Shown here: positions 22,990-29,989 of the stretch, piece after piece | How the letters are laid out: every line of letters starts with the position of its first letter | How positions within the stretch are numbered: the first letter of the stretch is position 1 | Assembly: GCF_000027165.1 (NCBI RefSeq) | Contig: NC_013853.1 | Span: 1,302,001-1,366,000, forward strand | Reading direction: 5' to 3' | Origin: Streptococcus mitis B6 | Lineage (GTDB): Bacteria; Bacillota; Bacilli; Lactobacillales; Streptococcaceae | DNA: 64,000 nt | The notes under the pieces: model-generated | The model's input: only the letters and a program-made list of their open reading frames with translations | Told to the model about the DNA's origin: nothing | Databases searched by the model: none | Program-made: the position numbers and the translations under genes

Positions 22990-23367
22990 ATGAGATTAGC
23001 AGAAGGTATTGTGATTGAAAAAGACCAGACATTTGGCACATTGAAATTTTCCGCCTTGCGTCGTGAGGTTCGTATCCAGAATGAAGATGGTACGGTTTCC
23101 GAAGAAATTAAAGAACGTACCTATGACTTAAAATCAAAAGGACAAGGACGCATGATACAAGTCAGTATCCCCGCTTCTGTTCCTTTGAAAGAATTTGACT
23201 ACAACGCAGAAGTGGAATTAATCAATCCTGTGGCAGATACCGTAGCGACGGCTACTTTTCGAGGGGCAGACGTTGATTGGTACGTGAAAGCAGACGATCT
23301 TGTATTAAAAGGACAGACAAAACCTCATCAGAAATATAAAAAAGAAGCGTCCGAAAGTGAAAAATAG
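22990..23367 (+). CDS. orf22: Tn916 Orf22-like protein (DUF961/YdcP family)
   Basis: 125 aa, related to Orf23 and to Tn916 Orf22. An AAAGGTG site precedes the ATG at 22990. It ends ten bases before the ATG of the Mom-like gene, so the inserted gene is within the transfer operon. No catalytic motif is visible. Confidence 0.85.
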   Translation: MRLAEGIVIEKDQTFGTLKFSALRREVRIQNEDGTVSEEIKERTYDLKSKGQGRMIQVSIPASVPLKEFDYNAEVELINPVADTVATATFRGADVDWYVKADDLVLKGQTKPHQKYKKEASESEK

Positions 23368-23376
23368 GTGTTGCTT

Positions 23377-24150
23377 ATGACAAACACACCATTGATTTTG
23401 AAAGAAATTCCGAAAGATGAAGCCATTTCTTTTATTCGGCAATACCATTATTCAAAGATACTCCCTAGATTGTGTAAATACTTTCTAGGGATTTTTTCAG
23501 AAGAAAAATTATTAGGCGTTGTGGAATTAGGCTGGGGTACGCAACCCCTACAAACCATACGCAAACTCTTTCCCGACAGTTCCCTTCAAACCACAGATTA
23601 TTTAGAAATTGGAAAGATGTGTTTTCTTCCAGAAATGAATCAAACCAATTATTTTGGCAGTCAAGCTCTTTCAGCTCTAATTAAGTGGTTGAAAGAACAT
23701 ACGGACTGTCATTTTTTATATACACTGGCAGATGGAATTGAGGGAAAATGTGGCTATGTCTATCAAGCGTCCAACTTCTTTTACTGCGGGTATTTCAAGA
23801 CAAGTGTCTATCGTGATAAGCAGTCATGGGAAAAGATACACCCTCGAAGTGCTCGCCTTTTATTAGAGGAAAATGCTCGCTTTGAACAGGTAGAGAAAAA
23901 GCATTGGCTTTCCCAGGCATTTTGCGAATACAAAGGGATTGAGAAAATCAATGGACGCATGTTTCGCTATCTCTATCCGTTGACAAAAGAAGCGAAAAAA
24001 CTGTTAGGACACACTCTCTATCGACGTCATTATTATCCGAAAGAAAAAAATTTACGCTTTGAAAAGCGAATCGCTTATCAGAAATATGAAGCCATTTCTC
24101 AACCAACTTTTGATAAACAGGCTCGTATCTACAATACACAATTATTTTGA
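23377..24150 (+). CDS. Mom-like DNA adenine-modification protein
   Basis: The 257-aa protein begins at the ATG at 23377 (TAGGTG upstream; an in-frame GTG at 23368 is possible). It resembles the phage Mu Mom family, GNAT-fold enzymes that convert adenine in DNA to N6-methylcarbamoyl-adenine and so block many restriction enzymes. Visible family-like blocks are FIRQYHYSKILP (19-30), LGVVELGWGTQP (46-57), LEIGKMCFL (76-84) and YTLADGIEGKCGYVYQAS (115-132, with D119). This follows the order I know for Mom: HYS near the start, a G-W-G-T strand, then an acidic D/Y site. The gene sits between orf22 and the coupling ATPase, outside the classical Tn916 set. It probably protects the element or modifies host DNA; activity is inferred. 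Confidence 0.68.
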   Translation: MTNTPLILKEIPKDEAISFIRQYHYSKILPRLCKYFLGIFSEEKLLGVVELGWGTQPLQTIRKLFPDSSLQTTDYLEIGKMCFLPEMNQTNYFGSQALSALIKWLKEHTDCHFLYTLADGIEGKCGYVYQASNFFYCGYFKTSVYRDKQSWEKIHPRSARLLLEENARFEQVEKKHWLSQAFCEYKGIEKINGRMFRYLYPLTKEAKKLLGHTLYRRHYYPKEKNLRFEKRIAYQKYEAISQPTFDKQARIYNTQLF

Positions 24151-24171
24151 TAGGTGGAAAGGAGGATTTTT

Positions 24172-25575
24172 ATGCCATTGCTTCATGACAGAGGAGAGCG
24201 AATCAAAGCCAACGATAAGCACTTGGTCTATCATTTTGTACTAATTTCATTGCTGGTAGTTTTTCTAGTCGTCCTACTCCCTTTTCATTGGAGAGCGTTA
24301 CAATCGGTGAACTGGCAAGCAGTTCAGTTAGATACATTTTTCTATCAACTTCATACGCCATACTTTTGGAGCAGTATTCTCACTGCTCTTTTTGTATGCG
24401 GACTTATCAGCTGGCTTTATTATCACTATCGTATAGATTCTATAAAACAGTTAGAGCACCGTCAAAAGTTAGCTCGTATGATTTTAGAAAATCATTGGTA
24501 TGAAGCCGAAGAAACTCAATCAGAGGGATTCTTTAAAGATTTACCCAGCAAGAAAACCAAACAACGAATCCGCCATTTTCCTAAAATATATTATCGAATG
24601 AAAGATGGACTAATCCATATTCATGTAGAAATCACCTTAGGGAAATATCAAGATCAGCTTTTGCACCTAGAAAACAAACTAGAAACAGGATTGTATTGTG
24701 AATTAGTGGAAAAAACGTTGAAAGATTCTTATGTAGAGTATGTCCTACTTTATGATACTATTGGCAATCGAATTGGCATTGAAGACGTGGTAGCTCAAGA
24801 TGGACGTGTCAAATTGATGGAATCGGTCTATTGGGAGTTCGATTCTCTCCCTCACATGTTAATTGCTGGGGGCACTGGTAGTGGAAAATCCTATTTTATT
24901 CTCACATTGATTGAATCTCTCCTGCATACAAATGCAAAGCTTTATATTCTTGACCCTAAAAATGCTGATTTGGCAGACTTAGGGGCGGTCATGAATAATG
25001 TCTATTACCGTAAAGAAGATATGTTGGCATGTATCAATCAATTTTACGAAGATATGATTGATCGCAGTGAAACCATGAAACAACACCCTAACTATAAAAC
25101 AGGAGAAAATTATGCTTATCTTGGTTTGTCTGCCAATTTTCTTATTTTTGATGAATATGTGGCAATGATGGATATGCTAGGTCGTGAAAGTACCACCGTT
25201 ATTCATAAACTCAAACAAATTGTAATGTTAGGACGACAAGCAGGCTTCTTTTTAATTCTTGCCTGTCAACGTCCAGACGCAAAATATTTTAGTGATGGGA
25301 TTCGGGACAACTTTAACTTCCGTGTGGCTTTGGGTCGTATGTCTGAAATGGGCTTTGGTATGATGTTCGGAAGCGATACACAAAAACAATTTTTCTTAAA
25401 ACCCATCAAGGGAAGAGGTTACGTGGATACAGGAAAAAGTGTGATTAGTGAGTTTTATACACCCCTTGTACCAAAAAGGTACGATTTCTTAGGAGAAATA
25501 GGAAAAGTCATTCAAAAAAAGCAATCTGAGCCTGTACCGCACGAAGTGAAAGGTACAGGTTCAGACTTGCTTTGA
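24172..25575 (+). CDS. orf21: FtsK/SpoIIIE-type conjugative coupling ATPase (Orf21)
   Basis: Start at the ATG 24172, preceded by GGAGG at 24161-24165, giving 467 aa. Two N-terminal membrane segments (about residues 20-40 and 60-85) are followed by a DNA-pumping ATPase domain with Walker A AGGTGSGKS and Walker B FLIFDEY. It corresponds to Tn916 Orf21 / ICEBs1 ConQ, the coupling protein that delivers the relaxase-DNA complex to the channel. Sequence differs at many positions from Tn916 Orf21, especially in the first 100 residues, which argues for a Tn5801-like backbone. Confidence 0.93.
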   Translation: MPLLHDRGERIKANDKHLVYHFVLISLLVVFLVVLLPFHWRALQSVNWQAVQLDTFFYQLHTPYFWSSILTALFVCGLISWLYYHYRIDSIKQLEHRQKLARMILENHWYEAEETQSEGFFKDLPSKKTKQRIRHFPKIYYRMKDGLIHIHVEITLGKYQDQLLHLENKLETGLYCELVEKTLKDSYVEYVLLYDTIGNRIGIEDVVAQDGRVKLMESVYWEFDSLPHMLIAGGTGSGKSYFILTLIESLLHTNAKLYILDPKNADLADLGAVMNNVYYRKEDMLACINQFYEDMIDRSETMKQHPNYKTGENYAYLGLSANFLIFDEYVAMMDMLGRESTTVIHKLKQIVMLGRQAGFFLILACQRPDAKYFSDGIRDNFNFRVALGRMSEMGFGMMFGSDTQKQFFLKPIKGRGYVDTGKSVISEFYTPLVPKRYDFLGEIGKVIQKKQSEPVPHEVKGTGSDLL

Positions 25576-25601
25576 TTGGTGTGGCGTTAGCCACGCCAAT
25601 C
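25574..25601. repeat. 12-bp inverted repeat next to oriT
   Basis: GATTGGTGTGGC (25574-25585) pairs with GCCACGCCAATC (25590-25601) around a GTTA loop, with one G-T wobble. No T tract follows, so it is more likely part of the transfer origin region than a terminator. It overlaps the last bases of orf21 (stop TGA 25573-25575). Confidence 0.6.
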
Positions 25602-25756
25602 CTTTAGCCCCCTCTATCTAACAGGGGGGCACAAATACAACTGAAAACAGGCAATTCTCATCAACCAATGTTGATGGTACAAAGGATTGCGGAAAATATG
25701 AAAGGTGTAAACTCAAGGGTCATAGTTTACATCTTTTTTAGATTGGAGGTTTGCGA
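25602..25756 (+). other. Origin of transfer (oriT) region
   Basis: Between orf21 and orf20, GCCCCCT (25607-25613) pairs with AGGGGGGC (25623-25630) around CTATCTAAC. The TAACAGGGGG sequence matches what I recall as the conserved nick region of Tn916 and ICEBs1 oriT. Location directly upstream of the relaxase gene is the same as in Tn916. The nick site itself is not determined here. Confidence 0.75.
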
Positions 25757-26941
25757 ATGGAAAACGAAAAAATTTGGATTAAGGAATTGAAAGAAAAGCG
25801 ACTGGCTTATGGCGTTTCTCAAAATAAACTGGCGGTTGCTTCTCATATTACCAGACCTTACCTATCGGATATTGAAACAGGCAAGGCAGTCCCTACTCAA
25901 CAGGTGAAAGAAGATTTACTGAACGCTTTGGAACGCTTCAATCCCGATAACCCATTGGAGATGTTATTCGACTATGTACGGATTCGATTCCCTACCAATG
26001 ATGTGGCTCAAATTATCGGTGAGGTTTTACGTTTGAATATGGATTATATGCTACACGAAGACTTTGGCTATTATTCTTATCCCGAACACTATCGTTTCGG
26101 TGATATTGTTGTCCTAGTCTCTCATGATGTAAGTAAAGGTGTTTTATTAGAACTGAAAGGAAAAGGCTGTCGGCAATTTGAAAACTTTCTATTGGCTCAA
26201 CATCGGAGCTGGTATGATTTCTTTCAAGATTGCATGGAACATAAAGGTATTTTCAAACGCTTGGATTTAGCTATCAACGATAAAACAGGGATTTTGAATA
26301 TTCCAGATTTGGCAAAGAAATGTAAACAGGAAGAATGCATTTCCGTCTTTCGAAGCTTTAAAAATTATCGCAGTGGTGAATTGGTTCACCGTGATGAAAA
26401 ACCATACATGGGAAACACACTTTATATTGGCTCATTAAAAAGTGAAGTCTATTTCTGTATATATGAGAAAGATTATGAGCAATACGTGAAAAATGATGTT
26501 CCCTTAGAAGACGCAGAAGTAAAGAATCGGTTTGAAATTCGGTTAAAAAATGACCGAGCCACCCAAGCCATGAAAGATTTATTGGCACATCAACAGGCGG
26601 AAAAAACAGCCTTTGAAATTATCAATCGCTATATCCGCTTTGCAGATAAAGACGACACTAAACGTCGGAGTGATTGGAAAACTAATGAACGTTGGGAATG
26701 GTTTATCGGTAAAAATCGTGGAGCATTACGCCTAACCACACAGCCAGAGCCTTATTCTTTTGAACGAACATTGAACTGGTTACATCATCAAGTCGCCCCT
26801 ACATTAAAAATCGCAAGCATTTTAGATGTTCTCAACGGTACAACCATTATCTCCACCATGATTCAGGAAGCCAAACTGACAGAAAAACATGAGAAATTAA
26901 TTGAACAACAACATCTAGCCATGGAGGATTTGATTACATGA
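25757..26941 (+). CDS. orf20: Relaxase of the Rep_trans/MobT type (Orf20)
   Basis: The start is the ATG at 25757 (GGAGG 10 bp upstream; a TTG at 25751 is less likely), giving 394 aa. An N-terminal XRE-type HTH (residues about 10-60, GVSQNKLAVASHITRPYLSDIE) precedes the rolling-circle Rep_trans domain. This is the Tn916 Orf20/MobT arrangement. The enzyme nicks oriT and stays covalently bound through a tyrosine during transfer (family knowledge). It overlaps the next gene by four bases. Confidence 0.92.
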   Translation: MENEKIWIKELKEKRLAYGVSQNKLAVASHITRPYLSDIETGKAVPTQQVKEDLLNALERFNPDNPLEMLFDYVRIRFPTNDVAQIIGEVLRLNMDYMLHEDFGYYSYPEHYRFGDIVVLVSHDVSKGVLLELKGKGCRQFENFLLAQHRSWYDFFQDCMEHKGIFKRLDLAINDKTGILNIPDLAKKCKQEECISVFRSFKNYRSGELVHRDEKPYMGNTLYIGSLKSEVYFCIYEKDYEQYVKNDVPLEDAEVKNRFEIRLKNDRATQAMKDLLAHQQAEKTAFEIINRYIRFADKDDTKRRSDWKTNERWEWFIGKNRGALRLTTQPEPYSFERTLNWLHHQVAPTLKIASILDVLNGTTIISTMIQEAKLTEKHEKLIEQQHLAMEDLIT

Positions 26942-27228
26942 GCCTTTTAACAAAAGAATTAAAGAAGTTAGGGTTTCAGTGTGGCATTGAGTTTCAAGCG
27001 TATATACAAAATACAGGGAAATATACGTCTCTCATTATTGAGGGAAAACGGCAAGCTGGTGATACCATCTATACCTATGATTTTTACAAGGTGAGATTTT
27101 ATAATAATTATACCAATCGAGTAACCGTCTATGGAGAGCATTTAACCCCTTTTCAATTATTAAGGCGTGTAAAAAGCTATATCTATTATCGAGAAAAATA
27201 TCTTAAGGAAAGGAGGACAATCACATGA
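26938..27228 (+). CDS. Small conserved ICE protein of unknown function
   Basis: 96 aa, starting at an ATG that overlaps the orf20 stop (ATGA). It is basic and Tyr-rich, without membrane segments or catalytic motifs that I recognise. It overlaps the following orf19 by four bases. Tight coupling on both sides suggests a role with the relaxase or transfer complex, but this is inference. Confidence 0.75.
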   Translation: MSLLTKELKKLGFQCGIEFQAYIQNTGKYTSLIIEGKRQAGDTIYTYDFYKVRFYNNYTNRVTVYGEHLTPFQLLRRVKSYIYYREKYLKERRTIT

Positions 27229-27446
27229 ATTTTGGGCAGAATTTGTACAACTGGTTCTTGGATAATGCACAGTCATTGGTATTGTTAGCGATTGTTGTCA
27301 TTGGACTGTTTTTAGGTTTTAAACGAGAATTTTCAAAACTCATTGGCTTCTTGATTATTGCTCTAATCGCCGTCGGACTTGTGTTCAATGCAGCTGGCGT
27401 GAAAGATGTGTTATTAAACTTATTTAACCGAATCATTGGTGCTTAA
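27225..27446 (+). CDS. orf19: Tn916 Orf19-like small membrane protein of the conjugation channel
   Basis: 73 aa with two hydrophobic segments (about 15-33 and 39-57), nearly the same as Tn916 Orf19 as I know it (MNFGQNLYNWFLDNAQSLVL). A GGAGGACAATCAC ribosome site precedes it. Small two-helix membrane proteins at this place are channel components of Gram-positive type IV secretion. The next transfer gene (orf17) is displaced by cargo genes here. Confidence 0.88.
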   Translation: MNFGQNLYNWFLDNAQSLVLLAIVVIGLFLGFKREFSKLIGFLIIALIAVGLVFNAAGVKDVLLNLFNRIIGA

Positions 27447-27505
27447 CAGATATTTTTCATGATAAAATAGGAAGTATATATTTTGTTATGAAAGGATTTA
27501 TGAAT

Positions 27506-28267
27506 ATGTTTACAAATGATCAATTTAAATCTCTTTTAATTAAAACATTAGAAAGAAAGAGCTCTTCAAATTATTATGAAGGAGGTAACGAGATTGTTTC
27601 TAAAATGAAAATATCAGAGGTAACTTTAGATGAGACTGACGATTTTACTTATTATAAAGGATATAAAAAGGGCTGGAATACGCTTTGCACATATCTTAAA
27701 ATAAGAGTTCCTTTTGATGATTTAGACTTTTTTGAAAGTCATAAAGATTTGATTACCCAGACAGCAAGCTCCATATATGATAAACAAGGTGATAATGTAT
27801 TAGTGGATACTATTTTAGTACCACTTCCAGAGAATTACGAAGTAATTAACTTTAGTCAGTTGAAAATTAGTGATGTGGTTTCACAAGCTATTGAAGACGC
27901 TGAGTCTTTTATGAGTAATGGTGAATATCAACGTGCCTTTGACAGAGTTCACACTGCTTTTCATGGATATTTAATTGAAATACTAAAAAAATATGAAATT
28001 ACAGTTCCTAGAGACGAAAATCTATCTAAATTATATAGTAGGATACAACAATTAATTGAAAAAGAAATTCAACCTACTGAACTTGCTGATATAGTGAAGA
28101 CAACGATAAGGTCATCAAATGGAATGATTAGCTCTCTTAATGAAGCAAGAAATAGGCATTCACTTGCACACCCTAATACAAATATTATTGGAAAGAGAGA
28201 AGCAAAACTAATAATAGGTATTTCAAGTACAGTTACAGATTATATTAGCGGATACCTTGATAAGTAG
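27506..28267 (+). CDS. Abi_C / HEPN-type candidate abortive-infection protein
   Basis: The preferred start is the ATG at 27506 (AAAGGA nine bases upstream; 27488 and 27500 are alternatives), giving 253 aa. The C-terminal half (about 130-250) matches the Abi_C pattern: EYQRAFDRVHTAFHGYLIEIL, then helices, then RNRHSLAHP at residues 215-223. That is a HEPN-like R-N-x5-H motif (R215, H222), the RNase signature of many toxin and abortive-infection proteins. The N-terminal part is not recognised. It is an insertion between orf19 and ardA with its own terminator at 28263. A defence role is likely but inferred; a two-component antitoxin is not apparent beside it. Confidence 0.65.
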   Translation: MFTNDQFKSLLIKTLERKSSSNYYEGGNEIVSKMKISEVTLDETDDFTYYKGYKKGWNTLCTYLKIRVPFDDLDFFESHKDLITQTASSIYDKQGDNVLVDTILVPLPENYEVINFSQLKISDVVSQAIEDAESFMSNGEYQRAFDRVHTAFHGYLIEILKKYEITVPRDENLSKLYSRIQQLIEKEIQPTELADIVKTTIRSSNGMISSLNEARNRHSLAHPNTNIIGKREAKLIIGISSTVTDYISGYLDK

Positions 28268-28294
28268 CGTCATTAACTGATTGCTACTTTTTTT
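28263..28294 (+). terminator. Terminator behind the Abi_C-like gene
   Basis: AGTAGC (28263-28268) pairs with GCTACT (28283-28288) around a 14-nt loop, followed by six or more T. It overlaps the stop codon of the Abi_C-like gene and lies inside what is otherwise a continuous transfer operon. Confidence 0.7.
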
Positions 28295-28327
28295 ATGACT
28301 ATTTTTATAAAAAGGATGTGATAAGAA

Positions 28328-28828
28328 TTGGAAATGAAAGTCTATGTGGCAAATTTAGGACGGTATAATGAAGGTGAATTAGTCGGAGCATGGTTTACTC
28401 CACCAATTGATGAGGAAGAAATGGCAGAAAGAATCGGTTTAAATGAGGACTACGAAGAATATGCAATACATGATTTTGAGCTTCCTTTTGATGTGGACGA
28501 ATACACGCCGATTAGTGAAATCAACCGTCTATGTGAAGCCATTCAAGAAATCGAAGGTACACCTATTTATAATGAACTCAAAGAAATTCAAGGCATGTGG
28601 TTTAGTAGCTTGGAAGAATTACTGGAAAACAAAGAGGATATTCATTGTTATAGTGATTGTGATTCGATGGAAGATGTCGCCCGTTATTACGTGGAAGAAA
28701 CAGGACAGCTTGGTGAAGTCCCTTCCAATTTACAAAATTATATTGACTACCAATCTTTGGGACGTGATATGGAAATAGAGGGTAATTACCTAGTTACCTC
28801 TCATGGGGTATTTGAATATTGTCAGTAA
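28328..28828 (+). CDS. ardA: ArdA anti-restriction protein (Orf18)
   Basis: 166 aa from a TTG start (AAAGG 12 bases upstream; an ATG at 28334 is possible but farther from the site). ArdA is an acidic DNA mimic that blocks type I restriction complexes during entry of the element. Family blocks are VANLGRYNEGELVGAWF, EYAIHDFELPF, SDCDSMEDVARYYVEETG and NYIDYQSLGRD. It corresponds to Tn916 Orf18, with the usual high Glu/Asp content. It is flanked on both sides by non-Tn916 cargo genes. Confidence 0.93.
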   Translation: MEMKVYVANLGRYNEGELVGAWFTPPIDEEEMAERIGLNEDYEEYAIHDFELPFDVDEYTPISEINRLCEAIQEIEGTPIYNELKEIQGMWFSSLEELLENKEDIHCYSDCDSMEDVARYYVEETGQLGEVPSNLQNYIDYQSLGRDMEIEGNYLVTSHGVFEYCQ

Positions 28829-28883
28829 GTTTAACAATCCGTGTTATAATTAAATTAATAAATAGCACGGAGAGGTATAAATT

Positions 28884-29522
28884 ATGGTAAATGTATTTGA
28901 AAATCTTAAACTATTAAAACTAGACATGAAAGATAAAGGCTGGGTGATAGATTCCTTTTACTTTCGTTACAAACAGCAAAATTATATTGTACTTGTTAAG
29001 CTATTTGAAAAAGAGGAAAAAGTTCCAGAATATGCTCTGTTAAAACTAGAATTTTTAAAGGAAAACGATTTTTCAGATATGCTAGCTGTCTATGCTAATT
29101 CGGTAAAATTATATACAGACACGAAAACAATAAGAGAATATTTTGGTATCGAATACAGTAGTAACTTGGGAGATGTTTTATTTCAATTTAGCCAAACTCT
29201 TGCTCGATTTATTCCGACAGAAGTTAGTGAGAAGAAAAATGAAGACCAAAAAGAAGCCATGTGTTTCTCATTAAGTCAAAGTGATTCAGAAGATCCCAGA
29301 AAAAAATATTGTTTTTCAGTTAGAAGAAATCCTTTAAAGGGAAATGGTGAGCTGGGAAAACGAAGTCCTTTTAATGACAATAAAACGAGATTGTATAGAC
29401 CCAGCTTATATGAACGATTAGGGTCAGATACCAATTTAAGTTTCAGATATTCAATGAATCCAGATGATGAAGAAACTGATGAAGGTATTATTGCAAAATG
29501 GACAAAAAATAAAATTGAATAG
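28884..29522 (+). CDS. Unknown ICE cargo protein, probably DUF6037 family
   Basis: 212 aa with a GGAGAGG ribosome site. The N-terminal 110 residues (VFENLKLLKLDMKDKGWVID, then NYIVLVKLFE and ALLKLEFL) form a mixed alpha/beta domain like proteins I remember as DUF6037. The C-terminal third is polar, with KYCFSVRRNPLKGNGELGKRSPFNDNKTRLYRP. No catalytic motif or membrane helix is seen. It lies between ardA and orf17, outside the classical set, and has its own terminator (29536). Defence-related function is possible only by association. Confidence 0.6.
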   Translation: MVNVFENLKLLKLDMKDKGWVIDSFYFRYKQQNYIVLVKLFEKEEKVPEYALLKLEFLKENDFSDMLAVYANSVKLYTDTKTIREYFGIEYSSNLGDVLFQFSQTLARFIPTEVSEKKNEDQKEAMCFSLSQSDSEDPRKKYCFSVRRNPLKGNGELGKRSPFNDNKTRLYRPSLYERLGSDTNLSFRYSMNPDDEETDEGIIAKWTKNKIE

Positions 29523-29535
29523 TTAAAGCATTGAA

Positions 29536-29568
29536 AGAGCAATCACCTATTTTGATTGTTCTTTTTCT
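29536..29568 (+). terminator. Terminator behind the DUF6037-like gene
   Basis: AGAGCAATCA (29536-29545) pairs with TGATTGTTCT (29553-29562) with one wobble, followed by TTTTCT. It precedes orf17 by about 30 bp. Confidence 0.75.
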
Positions 29569-29593
29569 ATTTTTACGGAAAGGACGTGAAGAC

Positions 29594-29989
29594 ATGAAAA
29601 AAATAAGAAGTTACACCAGTATTTGGTCAGTAGAAAAAGTGATTTATGCGATTAATGATTTACAACTCCCTTTCCCAATTACCTTTACGCAAATGACATG
29701 GTTTATCGTTTCTTTGTTTGTCGTCATACTCTTTGGCAGTTTACCACCACTTTCTCTGATTGACGGAGCACTACTCAAATACTTAGGGATTCCCATTGTT
29801 CTCACTGGGTTCATGTGCCAAAAGACCTTTGACGGAAAGAAACCCTATGGATTTCTAAAGTCTATCATTACCTATGCTCTACGCCCTAAAGTAACCTACG
29901 CTGGCAAACAAATACGATTAAAAAAAGAAACAATGAATGAATCGATTACGATTGTAAGGAGTGAACAACTAGATGGCATATCCGATTAA
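29594..29989 (+). CDS. orf17: TcpE-family conjugation membrane protein (Orf17)
   Basis: The start is the ATG at 29594 (AAAGGACGTG upstream), giving 131 aa. Two membrane segments (about 37-55 and 62-82) and the N-terminal YTSIWSVEKVIYAI match Tn916 Orf17 / ICEBs1 ConD (TcpE). It is an inner component of the channel that works with the VirB4-like ATPase Orf16, whose gene overlaps it by 17 bp. Confidence 0.88.
   Translation: MKKIRSYTSIWSVEKVIYAINDLQLPFPITFTQMTWFIVSLFVVILFGSLPPLSLIDGALLKYLGIPIVLTGFMCQKTFDGKKPYGFLKSIITYALRPKVTYAGKQIRLKKETMNESITIVRSEQLDGISD

Noticed and set aside
25574..25601. Terminator after orf21
   Set aside because: The 12-bp stem has no T run and lies next to the oriT hairpin, so an oriT accessory structure is more likely.
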